A DNA stretch of 64,000 nucleotides from Babylonia areolata (taxonomy: Eukaryota > Mollusca > Gastropoda > Neogastropoda > Buccinidae): assembly GCF_041734735.1 (NCBI RefSeq), contig NC_134879.1:7354810-7418809 (forward strand), read 5' to 3'. Under the pieces are notes generated by a model. The model was not told the DNA's origin, made no database searches, and worked only from the letters and a program-made list of their open reading frames with translations. Positions 12,048 to 22,232 of this stretch are shown in pieces (positions within the stretch are counted from its first letter, which is position 1; each line of letters starts with the position of its first letter). Position numbers and translations under genes: made by a program.

Positions 12048-12934
12048 GGAGGAGGAATTTTTTTGTTTAATGTCCCGTCACACATATCGGTGATTGAACA
12101 CATTTTGTTAAAGTATTTATGAATACATCTGAGTATTATCGGTTAGAAGGGGTGGGAGATGTGGATGAATGGAGGGTTGGGGGAAACTGGGCAAATGAGG
12201 GTAAAAATGTGGGTGAAATTTGGAAGAAAAAAAACCCCTCTAAATACAGTTACAGGAAATTACTTAAAGGACTTCGTAAAAGAGAAGTCGTTAAACTGAC
12301 AAGCGAAACAACTGATAATGAATGCAAAGTCCAAAACATCAACGTTCTCAGTCACTTGTGAAGACACACTTTCGTGTACAAAAGGCTTCATCAAGCTACA
12401 GTGAAAAATTATATGCTCAATTGACATTAGAACAATACTTGGTCCGTAATGAATATGATAATAGTCTGAGAGCTAACTCAGAATTCGTCTGCGAATCGGA
12501 CCAAAGTCTGAGAGAGTCAACTGACGAGGTTTTAGACTTGAATTCAAGCACTCGTAAAAGTCTCTTTCTAGTATATTGCTTATTTCCTTGTATGACAATG
12601 GGCAAATTACTTTTATACTATCTATGATTTTTTGCTCCCGTTTTTGCTGCCCTGTCTGCTTGGTCGTTATAACGGAATCCAGTGTGGGATGGTATCCAAC
12701 AAAAATCAACATTTGTACCATTCACAAATAGGGAGTGCAATAAATACCTAATTTCAAACAATAAATCTTCTCTTTGATTATTCTCAAAAAGGAGCAAACC
12801 TTTTAAGACAGATTGAGAATCAACACAAAATCGGATATTACTTACTATGATTGGTATATCAACAAGATGATTTAAAGCCATAAGGATGGCCACCAATTCA
12901 GCTGTAAAAATTGAATGTCCCTTACCTAAATAAG
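12048..12934 (-). mobile_element. RNase H-bearing LINE fragment (I-like), 5' truncated
   Basis: The minus strand from about 12,934 reads SIFTAELVAILMAL, then CVDSQSVLKGL and WIPSHTGFRYNDQADRAAK. These are the Glu, Asp and C-terminal Asp blocks of an RNase H domain as found after RT in I-like LINEs. A frameshift follows; 12,660-12,480 continues with the post-RNase H tail. The 3' UTR ends GACGGGACATTAAAC...AATTCCTCC at 12,048 and runs straight into the TG tract of the host repeat. RT and endonuclease are absent. I infer the insertion target was the dinucleotide tract, which hides any target-site duplication. Confidence 0.83.
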
Positions 12935-13189
12935 GTGTGTGTGTGTCTGTGTGTCCGTGGTAAACTTTAATATTGACATTTTCTCTGCAAATACTTTGTC
13001 AGTTGACACCAAATTAGGCATAAAAATAGGAAAAATTCAGTTCTTTCCAGTCATCTTGTTTAAAACAATATTGCACCTCTGGGATGGGCACACAAAAAAA
13101 TGAAGCCTAATTATATGCAAACTGCATTTACTGTTATATCTATATTTTTTGTATTCTCTAAACTTGGCACTTTGATCTGATATTCCTGG
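12935..13189 (+). mobile_element. Dispersed TIR-like element, second part
   Basis: From the TG tract through CCGTGGTAAACTTTAA, TTGACACCAAATTAGGCAT and CACCTCTGGGATGGGC to ACTTTGATCTGATATTC. It is colinear with 59,260-59,516 and with the reverse of 22,133-21,930. It is cut at 13,189/13,190 by a C2H2 LINE. Confidence 0.88.
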
Positions 13190-14603
13190 GATGGAGTGAT
13201 TGGAAAGCACGGCGTGGGCCACTGCAACCCAAATGGATTGCTTTTGCTTCAGATCTGTGCAGAGCACGAACTGCTGATAGCCAACACAGTTTTCTGCCTC
13301 CCTACCCGTAACAGGATGTCATGGATGCACCCTCGCTCAAAGCATTGGCAGCTCATCGATTACGTCATCGTCAAGAAAAGGGATAGGCAAGATGTATGTG
13401 TGACAAAGACCATGTGCGGCGCCGAGTGATGGACAGACCATCGCCTTGTAGTCTCGAAGCTGAGTATTCGAATCCAATCCAAGAGACGCCCCCAAGGCCA
13501 GAAGGCTCCAAAACGGCTCAACATCACTAAGCTGAAAAACATCACCATCAAACAGACCTTTGTGGAGCTGCTGGAAGATCGTCTGGAATCCGCCTCTCTG
13601 GACAACCAAAATGTAGAGTCTGACTGGAGGACCCTGCGCGAGCTTATCTATAGTACAGCTTCAGAGACCCTGGGACCCATGACCAGAAAGCACAAAGACT
13701 GGTTTGATGAAAAGTGTGATGAAATCAAGCAGCTTCTGGATGAGAAACGCCGTCTGCATCAAGCCTACCTGAGCAACCCAAAGTCCACATCAAAAAAGGA
13801 TGTATACAATGCCATCCGCAGGACTGTTCAGGAAAAGTTACGTCAGATGCAGGATAAGTGGCTGAGTGACAAAGCAGATGAGATCCAGGGATATGCTGAC
13901 AGGCACGATATGAAGAGGTTCTATGATGCCTTAAAAGAAGTCTACGGCCCCACATCCTCAGGATCATCCCCCCTCCTCAGTGCAGATGGGAATACCTTGA
14001 TCACCGAGAAGGAGAAAATTCTCGAACGCTGGGCTGAGTACTTTAACAGTGTCTTAAATCGCCCTTCCTCAATAATGATGAAGCCATAGACCGTCTCCCA
14101 CAAGTCCCCATCAACGAAGCACTGGACGATCCGCCAACACTTCTTGAGACCCAGAAAGCAATCCATCTGCTATCCAGTGGCAAAGCACCTGGCTCAGACT
14201 CCATACCAGCAGAGGTCTACAAGGATGGAGGCACTGTGCTGACTGAGAAGCTCCATCAGCTGTACTCACTCATGTGGAAAGAAGAGACGATCCCCCAGGA
14301 TTTCAAAGATGCATCTATCATTCACTTGTACAAGCGAAAGGGGAACCGGCAAGCCTGTGATAACCATCGGGGCATTTCCTTGCTCTCCATCGCAGGCAAG
14401 ATACTTGCCAGGATCCTACTAAACCGCCTCACAGCACACCTTGACCAAGGTCATTTGCCTGAGAGCCAATGTGGATTCCGGAAAGAGCGCGGAACCACCG
14501 ACATGGTGTTTGCTGCAAGGCAGCTGCAAGAGAAATGTCAGGAGCAAAATGCTGATCTGTTCTCCACCTATGTCGACCTCACTAAGGCCGTCGACACCGT
14601 GAG
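13190..14603 (+). mobile_element. C2H2-finger RTE-like LINE, endonuclease end and RT first half
   Basis: Starts within the endonuclease (GVIGKHGVGHCNPNG, WMHPRSKHWQLIDYVI). The linker follows (KDWFDEKCDEIKQLLDEKRR, VYGPTSSGSSPLLSADG), then RT blocks 0-3: SGKAPGSDSIPAEVYK, FKDASIIHLYKRKGNRQACDNHRGI, CGFRKERGTTDMVF and VDLTKAVDTV. One internal TGA follows the CGAE motif near 13,430, and a shift lies near 14,070. It is interrupted after the DTV motif by another LINE tail and resumes at 15,617. Confidence 0.9.
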
Positions 14604-15131
14604 TGGTTGGAAAAAGTCATTAGGAAAGCGGGTGGGGTGGTGGGTATAAGACAAGACACCTTTAGTGACATGCACAATAGAAAACTGACTGACAGACTAA
14701 TAACAATTTTGACCGACGTAAGACACCCACTACATGATGACATTAATAGCAGAAGGTCAGACATAAGTGGTAGGTTTAGAGCTCCACGCGCAAGAACATC
14801 TCGATACATTAATTCATTTATTCCTACAGCCATTCGCGCACACAATCACTAAGTGAACCCTCCCACCCCCCAAGCCCACTCGCCACAGCAACACCTGAAC
14901 TTCACCAGCAGACGAGTGTATGGGAGCAGACATTATGCGTGCATGTGGGACTGAGCGGGTGAGCACGGGCAAGCAAGCATTTCTGTGTGTGTGTGATCGG
15001 AAGTGATTTTTAAATATTTTCCTATTTTACTTGGATTTCATGTATCTTAATGTTAATGTTCTAATCTTATTGGCGTGACATATGTTATGTGCATGCATAC
15101 GTCGTTTGTGTGTGTGTGAGTGTGTGTGAAT

Positions 15132-15173
<42 letters not shown>

Positions 15174-15252
15174 ATTTTACTTATATATACGATTTATTCC
15201 CTTGATGTTTTTATTTATGTATTGTTGTACAATACCTTATGGTCTTAACGTG

Positions 15253-15291
<39 letters not shown>

Positions 15292-15616
15292 ATGTGTGTG
15301 GGTGTGTGTGCGTGCGTGCGCGCATGTCATTTTTAGTAATCTTATACCCTTTTTTGTTGGATGTTTTCATTTGTTAATATTGTTGTGCAATACCCTATTG
15401 TCTTAACATGAGTATGTGTGTGTGGGGTGGGTGGGGGGTGGGAGTGAGGGTTAGTATATCGTCAGCTATTGGGAATTCTTATTTAACTAGTTTTAATCTC
15501 TTCTTATGTTGCGCATGATTTTATGCCAGTGTTTACAATGAGCCTGTGATTGCACAACTTAATTTCCATGTGGATTAATAAAGTGTTTTTGATTTGATTT
15601 GATTTGATTTGACTGT
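14604..15616 (+). mobile_element. 3' end of a different LINE, inserted in the C2H2 LINE
   Basis: The open frame 14,607-14,852 encodes only the last residues of a LINE polyprotein (VIRKAGGVVGI, RHPLHDDINSRRSDISG, TSRYINSFIPTAIRAHN), a known C-terminal signature. The 3' UTR follows, rich in TG tracts at 15,133-15,172 and 15,250-15,290. Around these lie repeated phrases: TTGTTGTACAATACC near 15,220 and TTGTTGTGCAATACC near 15,380, about 160 bp apart. It ends with AATAAAGTG and a (TTGAT)n tail at 15,581-15,613. The host LINE's RT motif (...DTVS / IMAKYGCPRKF) is split by it. Confidence 0.87.
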
Positions 15617-16878
15617 GAAAGATCATGGCCAAGTATGGATGCCCTCGGAAATTTATTTCCTTGGTCAGCCAATTCCATGAAGGCATGCAGGCTCGAGTCC
15701 AGGACAATGGCGAAACATCTGCTCCTTTTCCTGTCACAAATGGTGTCAAGCAAGGCTGCGTCCTGGCTCCAACACTGTTCAGCCTCATGTTCTCTGCAAT
15801 GCTTACTGATGCCTTCAGAGATGGCGATGTTGGAATCGGCCTAAAGTACCGAGCAGATGGCAAGCTGTTTAACTTCAGAAGGCTTCAAGCAAAAACGAAG
15901 GTCATGACAAACATCATCAGAGACTTTTTGTTTGCTGATGATTGTGCCCTCAATGCTGGATCTGAAGCTGACATGCAACTCAGCGTCGACGAGTTTGCCA
16001 CTGCCAGCAGGAACTTCGGCCTTACCATCAGCACGAGGAAAACTGAAGTTCTCCATCAGCCAGCCCCAGGGAAACCCTACGTTGAGCCCAACATCACAGT
16101 CAACGGTCAGAGACTCAGTGCGGTGGAGCCGTTCACATACCTTGGCAGCACACTGTCACGAAATGCGACCATCGACGATAAAGTGAACGTCATGATTGCA
16201 AGAGCAAGCGCAACCTTTGGTAGACTCTATGCAAATGTCTGGAACAGAAGAGGCATTGGTCTTGAGACCAAGCTAAAGGTCTACAGAGCAGTAGTTCTCC
16301 CCACACTACTGTACGCCTGCAAAACTTGGACAGTGTACCAACGACACGCCAAGAAGCTGAACCACTTCCACACAACATGCCTCAGGAAGCTACTGAACAT
16401 CAAGTGGCAAGACAGGACCCCAGACACGGAGGTGCTTGCAAAAGCCACCCTTCCCAGCATCTTCACCATCCTGATGCAGTCCCAGCTTCGTTGGGCTGGA
16501 CACGTGGCGCGCATGCCAGACCATCGGCTGCCCAAAAGGCTCTTCTATGGCGAGCTGCAACAAGGGAAGAGATCACACGGAGGTCAGAAGAAGCGCTTCA
16601 GAGATACTCTGAAAGTCTCTCTGAAAGCGTTTGATGTCAACCCTGACTCCTGGGAGGAATCTGCAGTGGACCGTGACAAATGGCGCACTGCTGTGCACAA
16701 AGGCGCCAAGTTGTGCGAGGCCAACAGGACTGCTGCAGCTGTTCAGAAAAGGCAGGCCAGAAAGTCACGGGCAAACAAGCTCCCTGACAATGATATGCCT
16801 GTCTTTGTCTGCCCCAACTGTCAGCGAACATTTCGTGCGCAGATTGGACTTTTCAGCCATCTGCTCATTCACAGATAG
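15617..16878 (+). mobile_element. C2H2-finger RTE-like LINE, RT second half, C-terminus with zinc finger
   Basis: One open frame of 417 codons (15,625-16,878). RT palm: NGVKQGCVLAPTLFSLMFS, and catalytic FADD at 15,931-15,942. Thumb and connection: FTYLGSTLSR, LLYACKTWT, LNHFHTTCLRKLLNIKW, RWAGHVARMPD. The frame ends in a C2H2 finger (C-x2-C-x12-H-x3-H, 16,810-16,872, CPNCQRTF...HLLIH). The zinc finger after RT is the hallmark of this family here; the copies at 19.8 and 41.4 kb share it. The 3' UTR is missing: element sequence gives way to the dispersed repeat within a few bases of the stop. Confidence 0.93.
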
Positions 16879-17568
16879 ATTCATGAGCATTTTGTTTCAA
16901 GTTGATGACCTGCCCGTTCAATCCTATATTCAATGGACAATACATGATAACATGTGATGGAAAGTTAGAGAAGGAGACCGTTAAATATTTATTCAGAGAA
17001 AGATTTGTGAACGCCTCATCACTTACTGGATTATGCCCCAAACTGCCATAAAAATATCCACAGAATCAGTCGGAATTCACAGTTAAAACTCTAAACCATG
17101 CGAGTTAATACCCTTGAACTGATCACGATGAAAGGAAAAAATTTCCAGTCTTGACTTTTCTCAAAATGAAGTCCATTTCACTTCTTACGACGTTTAGAAG
17201 TACTTGTACTTGGCTCTACATGTTATTAGTTTAACAAAATACTAAATTTTCATATCAACTTTAAAACTATACAACTAGAATAAACATAAAAGAGAAATTG
17301 AATCGACCCTGTCGTACTACATTCCCGGCGGGTGTAACTAAACTCGTTGTACATCTATCTAGATCTAGTGAAAACGGCTAAATGTTGCAGTGTGATTGCG
17401 GCGATAGCCATTAAAAAGAATTTTTTTATTGCCCTTAAAGATTTTTTGAATGCCCAAGATACACCAGAATAATATGATTTAAACAGCATTCTCACTGCGA
17501 ATACCGCAATTGATTTATCGCCCTTTAAAAAAGTATGTTCAAATGTTAGATTTTAGAACGTCAGTTAA

Positions 17569-17641
17569 GGAGCCACAATAGTGTAATGGATAAGGCAGTT
17601 TCTTCTCACCCGAACACGCGGGGTTCGAATCTGGGTAGGAC
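17569..17641 (+). other. tRNA-like block inside the dispersed element
   Basis: GGAGCCAC, then an A-box-like TAGTGTAATGGATAAGG and a B-box-like GGGTTCGAATCTGG, with spacing typical of tRNA. Acceptor and anticodon stems do not pair well, so this is not a functional tRNA gene. The same block lies at about 60,069-60,150, flanked by the same element sequence. It could be a captured SINE head or an internal Pol III promoter. Confidence 0.6.
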
Positions 17642-17690
17642 TTTTTTTTTCTTTTTTTCTTTTTTTTTTTTTTCTTTTTTTTTTTTTTTT
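17642..17690. repeat. Poly(T) tract with C interruptions
   Basis: Directly follows the tRNA-like block, as does a shorter T/C tract in the 60-kb copy. It could act as a Pol III stop signal. Confidence 0.85.
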
Positions 17691-17790
17691 AACGCGAAGC
17701 TTTATAATAGCAAATACAGAACACATTTTAACGATTAGATTTTTTTTAAAGTGTATCACAAGTGAGTCTTGAAGGCCTTGCCTCTCTTGT

Positions 17791-18539
17791 TTTTTTATAG
17801 TTTACACATGGATATTTCTGAACAGCTGTTGCTACGCGATCATTACTGTTCAGGAACACTGATTAAACTCAAACAAGGACAACAATATGATAATTTTGTT
17901 TATTGCTAATTGCTTCTCTTACAGTTGTTGAATGAAGTGTATAAGCGCCCTAACTTAGTTGTGGAGTGAAGTGTATGCCTGAATGCGTGTGTGTTTGAAA
18001 GCGAGAGATAGTCTCTACGTGTCCGTACGTGTGTGTGCATGTGCGTGTGTGTGTGTTTATGTGTATGTGTATCCAAGTGTGTATAGATGTATGCGCACGC
18101 GTTCCGTTGGCATAATATCACATAATTTTGATTTAATTCACAAGCCTGTTAATGTATTTTCCATTTCCGAATCTTGTAATTATGTTATTGTGAACATGGC
18201 GGCTGCAAGCACTGTTGACACTGTTTCAGTGATTTCGTATCAGACCCACCGGCAAATCCTACAGAAATGCTTTTTTTGTAAACCATGCATAAAAATCAAA
18301 AACAGTCGATACATAATGATTAATATAATAGATAATGTTTCTGACAGAGTGTATGTAGGGCAATATATGCAAGCAGTCTTTTCTGTGGTTGCAGATGATA
18401 CCAAAAGTGTTTGGTTGCCACTTGTGCCTGCTGGGGTACACGAACATTGTGTATTATTTTTGTCAATTTGAAAACAAAAAGACTAATTAATAACTAGTGT
18501 TAGTTTCTTTGCACTCAAAATCCTAGTCATTTTGCGAAC
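17791..18539. other. No gene seen
   Basis: AT-rich sequence with a TG-rich patch near 18,020-18,080. No frame resembles a known protein. Confidence 0.5.
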
Positions 18540-18680
18540 TTTCTGTGTGTGAGTGCGCGCGCGCGCGCGAGCGTGTGTGTGTATCTGTGTCTGTGTGTGT
18601 GTACGCGCGCGCGTGTGTGTGTAAGTGCATGCGTGTGTGTGTATGTGTGTGCATGTAAGTGTTCGTGTGTGGGGGGAGGT
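18540..18680. repeat. TG/CG-rich compound microsatellite
   Basis: Alternating purine-pyrimidine runs (TGTG, CGCGCGCG, TGTGTG) of about 140 bp. The alternating CG/TG composition is of the Z-DNA-prone type. Confidence 0.9.
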
Positions 18681-18812
18681 GGGATGGTGATGCGTATACT
18701 GTAGACCATAATTTTCATTGTCACTGAGTTCATTCCGTGTAAAGCTAAAACTGAAGAGCAATAAAACACGTGTGTGTTTTATTACGTGATCCTGGAAGAA
18801 TTATACGCATTC

Positions 18813-18998
18813 TCATTTTCGTATGCCATTCTGTGCCGTTGCTTTCTGAATGCTGATCCTTGGGAAAGCATCACCGGGAATTGCGTCGCGCAGTTCTGTC
18901 AACAAACTGAAGCACCATCGGCTGTTGTCCCTGGTTCTCTGGTATTCAGGTGATTCAGGGTCATCGGGTGCGTCAGTGTAGCGTCTCGCTGGCATCAC
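18813..18998 (-). pseudogene. Possible decayed MYC-type bHLH fragment
   Basis: A minus-strand frame of 61 codons reads RYTDAPDDPESPEYQRTRDN, then CFSLLTELRDAIPGD, then FPRISIQKAT. The F-x-x-L-R-D-x-I-P core and the P-K/R-hydrophobic...KAT end are in the order seen in MYC-family bHLH domains (SFFALRDQIP ... APKVVILKKAT). About five residues are missing in the loop and the basic region is degraded. A CCGTTTCACAG acceptor-like string precedes the ATG, and an AATAAA lies about 35 bp past the stop. The similarity is short and could be chance. If real, it is a dead or very divergent copy. No neighbouring exon was recognised. Confidence 0.3.
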
Positions 18999-19345
18999 TG
19001 TGAAACGGTATACATTCTCTCATTGTTTATATGACATAACGTTAAACCAGTCCTTGTAGAAACTTTCCAGCCAACAACGGTTTGGCAAAAGATGTGTTGT
19101 ATCATTACGTGAACTTGAACTCGACATTGTGTTCCTGTTAATGACTGTGTGACCAGAAAAATATATCAGTCCCCTTCCCTCCCTAACTCCCAACATGTGT
19201 ACTTGTTGGTTTATCAGAAGATTTGTTCACTAAAATAGTGACAATCACTCAGAAATCTGAGTGATTTAAAGGAATGTCCTTTAAGGTATCTACCTCCATT
19301 GGTGAAATTTGCACCCGTGTCCTTCCGTCATCTACATTGCTCCGT
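18999..19345. other. No gene seen
   Basis: Unremarkable sequence on both strands, apart from one small dyad, ACAATCACTCAGA / TCTGAGTGATT, near 19,239-19,265. Confidence 0.5.
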
Positions 19346-19500
19346 TGTAACAGGCCAGATCTTACCCTGGCCGGAGTTTGCCCCCGTATGAACTGGCCTA
19401 AGCCAGAGTTTACCCCCGTATAAACTAGCCTGGGCTACATCATACCCGGGGAAAAGTTTGGCCTTGGCCAGTTTATATCCTCTGGGCCATTTTTTACCCC
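19346..19500. repeat. Word c degenerate palindromic repeat
   Basis: Four or five units combining GGCCTAAGCC / AGCCTGGGCT dyads with GTTTACCCCCGTATAAAC dyads. The units are partly self-complementary. The same word is at 20,735-20,872. It is followed 100 bp on by word a. Confidence 0.72.
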
Positions 19501-19597
19501 CTCTCTTTTTCTCTGAAATAAATTGATATTTGAAGAGTGCCAAAATTAATAACATTAGAGTGAATGGTATGTGCACTGCGAGGAATTTACTTTTACA

Positions 19598-19655
19598 CAA
19601 TATCTATAGACCTGGGAGAACTTAGACCTGGGGAAACATAGACATGCTCCCCTGC
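19598..19655 (+). repeat. Word a repeat, short block
   Basis: Three units: ATAGACCTGGGAGAA, TTAGACCTGGGGAAA, CATAGACATGC. Confidence 0.72.
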
Positions 19656-19796
19656 ACTGCATGCCAACTAGGTCACCGTTAACCTCTCTGATGTCTGAAA
19701 GTGAGTATGATGTGAGCGGGCGTGGCATGGCACATGAAGGACATACGTGTGTGTCTGTGTGGGTGTGGGAGTGGTGGTGTGTTTGTGTGTGTGAAC

Positions 19797-20540
19797 ATAG
19801 ACGCAAAGGTCAAAAACAGGATTGCTTAAGTCAGCGCCGCCTTTGGGAGACTCTGTGAGAACGTCTTGGAGTGCAGACGACTCAACTCTACCACCAAGCT
19901 GAAGGTCTACTTTGCAGTGGTCCTTTCCACCCTTCTTTATGCCAGCGAGACCTGGACTGTCTACAGCAGACACGCCAAACAGCTCAACCACTTCCACCGG
20001 AGCTGTATCTGTAGACTCCTCCACATCAGGTGGCAGCACAAAGTCCCCGATAAGGAAGTCCTGGAATGAGCTGGCCTCTGCAGCGTCTATACCCTCCTGC
20101 AGAAAGCCCAAGCCAGGTGGGCTGGACATGTGGCAAGAATGCCAGACAGCCAACTGTCTAAGTAGCTGCTGTACGTAAAACTGTGTCAGGGCAATCGCTC
20201 AGTTGGAGGGCAGTAGAAACGCTTCAGAGACTGTCTCAAAGCGCCCCTAAAAACACTTGGGAGACACTTGCTCTGGACCGACTAGCTTGGCACAGCAAGA
20301 TCACCGCAGGAGCCCGTGCAGCTGAAGTCAGGCGCATCACCGAAGCTCAACGAAAGCGTGCTGTGCGCAAGGCCCGAGCAGCATCCACAGCGACAACAGC
20401 ACCCAGTCACTTGTGTCCCATATGTGGGCGAGACTTCAGGGCCCGGATTGGCCTCATCAGTCACCTCCGGACCCACAGCCACCGATTTTCCATCTGACTC
20501 TTGAAGCCATGGTCATCTTGGAAGGACGAACATCATCACA
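19797..20540 (+). mobile_element. C2H2-finger LINE, 3' fragment
   Basis: 5' truncated in the RT thumb. It reads FGRLCENVLECRRLN, LLYASETWTVYSRHAKQLN and LLHIRWQHKVPDKEVLE, then a stop and shifts, and RWAGHVARMPD in another frame. The last frame (20,183-20,497) ends in a C2H2 finger (CPICGRDF...HLRTH, C-x2-C-x12-H-x3-H). The 3' UTR GGTCATCTTGGAAGGACGAA matches that of the 41.4-kb copy, so the 3' end is present. Its sequence is much closer to the 28.7-kb copy (YSRHAKQLN subtype) than to the 15.6-kb copy (YQRHAKKLN subtype). It carries an internal stop and at least two shifts. Confidence 0.87.
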
Positions 20541-20695
20541 CCACTTTTTTGACGAACATCATCACATCACTTTTTTGCATTACTTGCAAAGTGGCTTGAG
20601 TGTTGGAAGGAGTTATATAAATTCCCATTATTATTATTATTATTATTATCATCATCATCATCACCATCATCATTATCATTATCATCATTAATGTA
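20541..20695 (+). mobile_element. LINE 3' tail with (ATT)n(ATC)n
   Basis: GACGAACATCATCACATCACTTTTTTG is nearly duplicated just upstream. Next comes TGCAAAGTGGCTTGAGTGTTGG, a typical L2-like pre-tail phrase, and then (ATT)n(ATC)n at 20,628-20,692. Only the 3' terminus is present. Confidence 0.65.
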
Positions 20696-20734
20696 AATGT
20701 GATACAGACTGGTTGGGTGAGCGAAGTGTACACT

Positions 20735-20872
20735 GGGGGTATATTCCAGCCAGGAGGGGTATGAAATGGCCTAGGCTGGTTTGAACCCGGGGTAGAAAGT
20801 AGCCTAGACTACTTCTTACCCGGGGTAAGAACCAGCCAGGGATTGAGTTCGGACTGTTACCGGGTCTGAAAT
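20735..20872. repeat. Word c degenerate palindromic repeat, second site
   Basis: Units such as GGCCTAGGCTGGTTTGAACC, CCCGGGGTAGAAAGTAGCC and CTTACCCGGGGTAAG, each near-palindromic around CCCGGGG or CCTAGGC. It matches 19,346-19,500. Confidence 0.72.
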
Positions 20873-21363
20873 AGGGGTTGTTCTGCAAATGGATATGGGA
20901 GCTGTGCAAGTGTCGCATAACATGACACTGACAGGCTTTTTGAACGAACTAAGTAGTTGAGTGCATCAGAAATGATAGCAGCTTGTTTTGTTTGAACAGC
21001 AATAGCTGGTGTTTGGGACAGAAAAGCGAACAGCTTGTTGCTCATATGCATCAGTCACAAAAACAGGAACAAATATAAGCCTATGTTTTAAAGGAGGCGA
21101 GATTGATGCACCTTGCTGTCTTTCCACTATACCTTGTATGTGTGTCTGTCTGTGGGGGGCGGTGGGAGGGGGGTGCGTGCGTGCATGTGTGAGAAAGAGA
21201 GTTGGGGGTTGCTTTTTAGAGATGAACAGAAGACAGCTTCAAACAAAATATCGCGTGTAACTCTGAAACAGGTCTACATTTGATTGTCCTGTCACTGTAC
21301 TTATCCTGCAGTCGCGACACTTGTTCATTTTAGCCTGTGTGTGAACTGAAAATGATTTGAATA

Positions 21364-21653
21364 TGTGGAGTGATGGCCTGGAGATAACGCGTCCGCCTAG
21401 GAAGCGAGAGAATCTGAGCGCGCTGGTTCGAATCACGGCTCAGCCGTCGATATTTTCCCTCCTCCACTAGACCTTCAGTGGTGGTCTGGACACTAGTCAT
21501 TCGGATGATAAACCGAGGTCCCGTGTGCAGCATGCACTTAGCGCACGTAAAAGAACCCACGGCAACAAAAGGGTTGTTCCTGGCAAAATTCTGTAGAAAA
21601 ATCCACTTCGATAAGAAAAACAAATAGAACTGCACGCAGGAAAAAATACAAAA
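21364..21653 (+). mobile_element. tRNA-derived SINE, head and conserved body (left part)
   Basis: The tRNA-related head has an A-box-like TGGCCTGGAGATAACGCGT and a B box GGTTCGAATCAC (near 21,424). The body has CATTCGGATGATAAACCGAG, CAGCATGCACTTAGCGCACG, and AAAGAACCCACGGCAACAAA, ending in an A-rich stretch at 21,640-21,653. I recognise this as a SINE common in gastropod genomes, but give no family name. The right part lies at 22,233-22,348, beyond an inserted element. Confidence 0.85.
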
Positions 21654-22130
21654 CAAGAGAGACAAGGCCTTCAAGACTCACCTGTGATACACTTTTTAAA
21701 AAATCCAAGATTTTTATGTATTGAGTATAATTTCAAAACGTAATGTTTAAGATGAGAAAGATCAGTTTAAAGCAAATTAAGTCCCCTAGCATTAATTACA
21801 GAGTAATTTCCCTTCTTTACTATCTGCACCAAAACGTTTGCAAAATAAAATAAATTCCATGCTTAGCAAAAGAAGTTCCTGTTTGAACAAAAAATGATAA
21901 TAATGACTGCTCGTGTTGTGTCAGAATATCAGATTAAATATAAATATAACAGTAAATGCAGTTTGCATATAATTAGGCTTCATTTTTTATTTTTTGTGCC
22001 CATCCCAGAGGTGCAATATTGTTTTAAACAAGATGACTGGAAAGAACTGAATTTTTCCTATTGTTATGCCTAATTTGGTGTCAACTGACAAAGTATTTGC
22101 AGAGAAAATGTCAATGTTAAAGTTTACCAC

Positions 22131-22183
<53 letters not shown>

Positions 22184-22232
22184 ACCGAACACCGGGTTAA
22201 AACATAGACTCACTTTGTTTACACAAGTGAGT
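21654..22232 (-). mobile_element. Dispersed TIR-like element inserted in the SINE
   Basis: Reverse orientation. The 5' end at 22,232 is ACTCACTTGTG; the 3' end passes CACAGGTGAGTC (21,686-21,675) and closes with TTGAAGGCCTTGTCTCTCTTG at 21,654. It shares the TG tract (here AC, 22,133-22,179), the CCGTGGTAAAC block and the GATATTC block with 12.0-17.8 and 59.2-60.3 kb. It lacks the middle part with the tRNA-like block. SINE sequence on both sides shows it is about 579 bp and targeted an A/T run. Confidence 0.88.
22133..22179. repeat. (AC)n tract internal to the dispersed element
   Basis: A pure AC run. The same internal position holds a TG/AC run in every copy of this element, so it is part of the element. 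Confidence 0.95.

Larger units (their letters stand above)
16883..17790 (+). mobile_element. Dispersed TIR-like element, 3' part
   Basis: From CATTTTGTTTCAAGTTG (also at 59,935) through AACATGTGATGGAAAGTT to the 3' end. The end carries CACAAGTGAGTC (17,757-17,768), the reverse complement of the 5' GACTCACTTGTG, then TTGAAGGCCTTGCCTCTCTTG and a T run. It contains about 500 bp (17,030-17,530) absent from the 59-60 kb copy, and a tRNA-like block at 17,569-17,641. Relative to the other copies, the roughly 420 bp between GATATTC and CATTTTG was lost where the LINE sits. Confidence 0.85.

Noticed and set aside
17569-17641. A functional tRNA gene
   Set aside because: The stems do not pair, and the same block occurs in a repeat at 60.1 kb.
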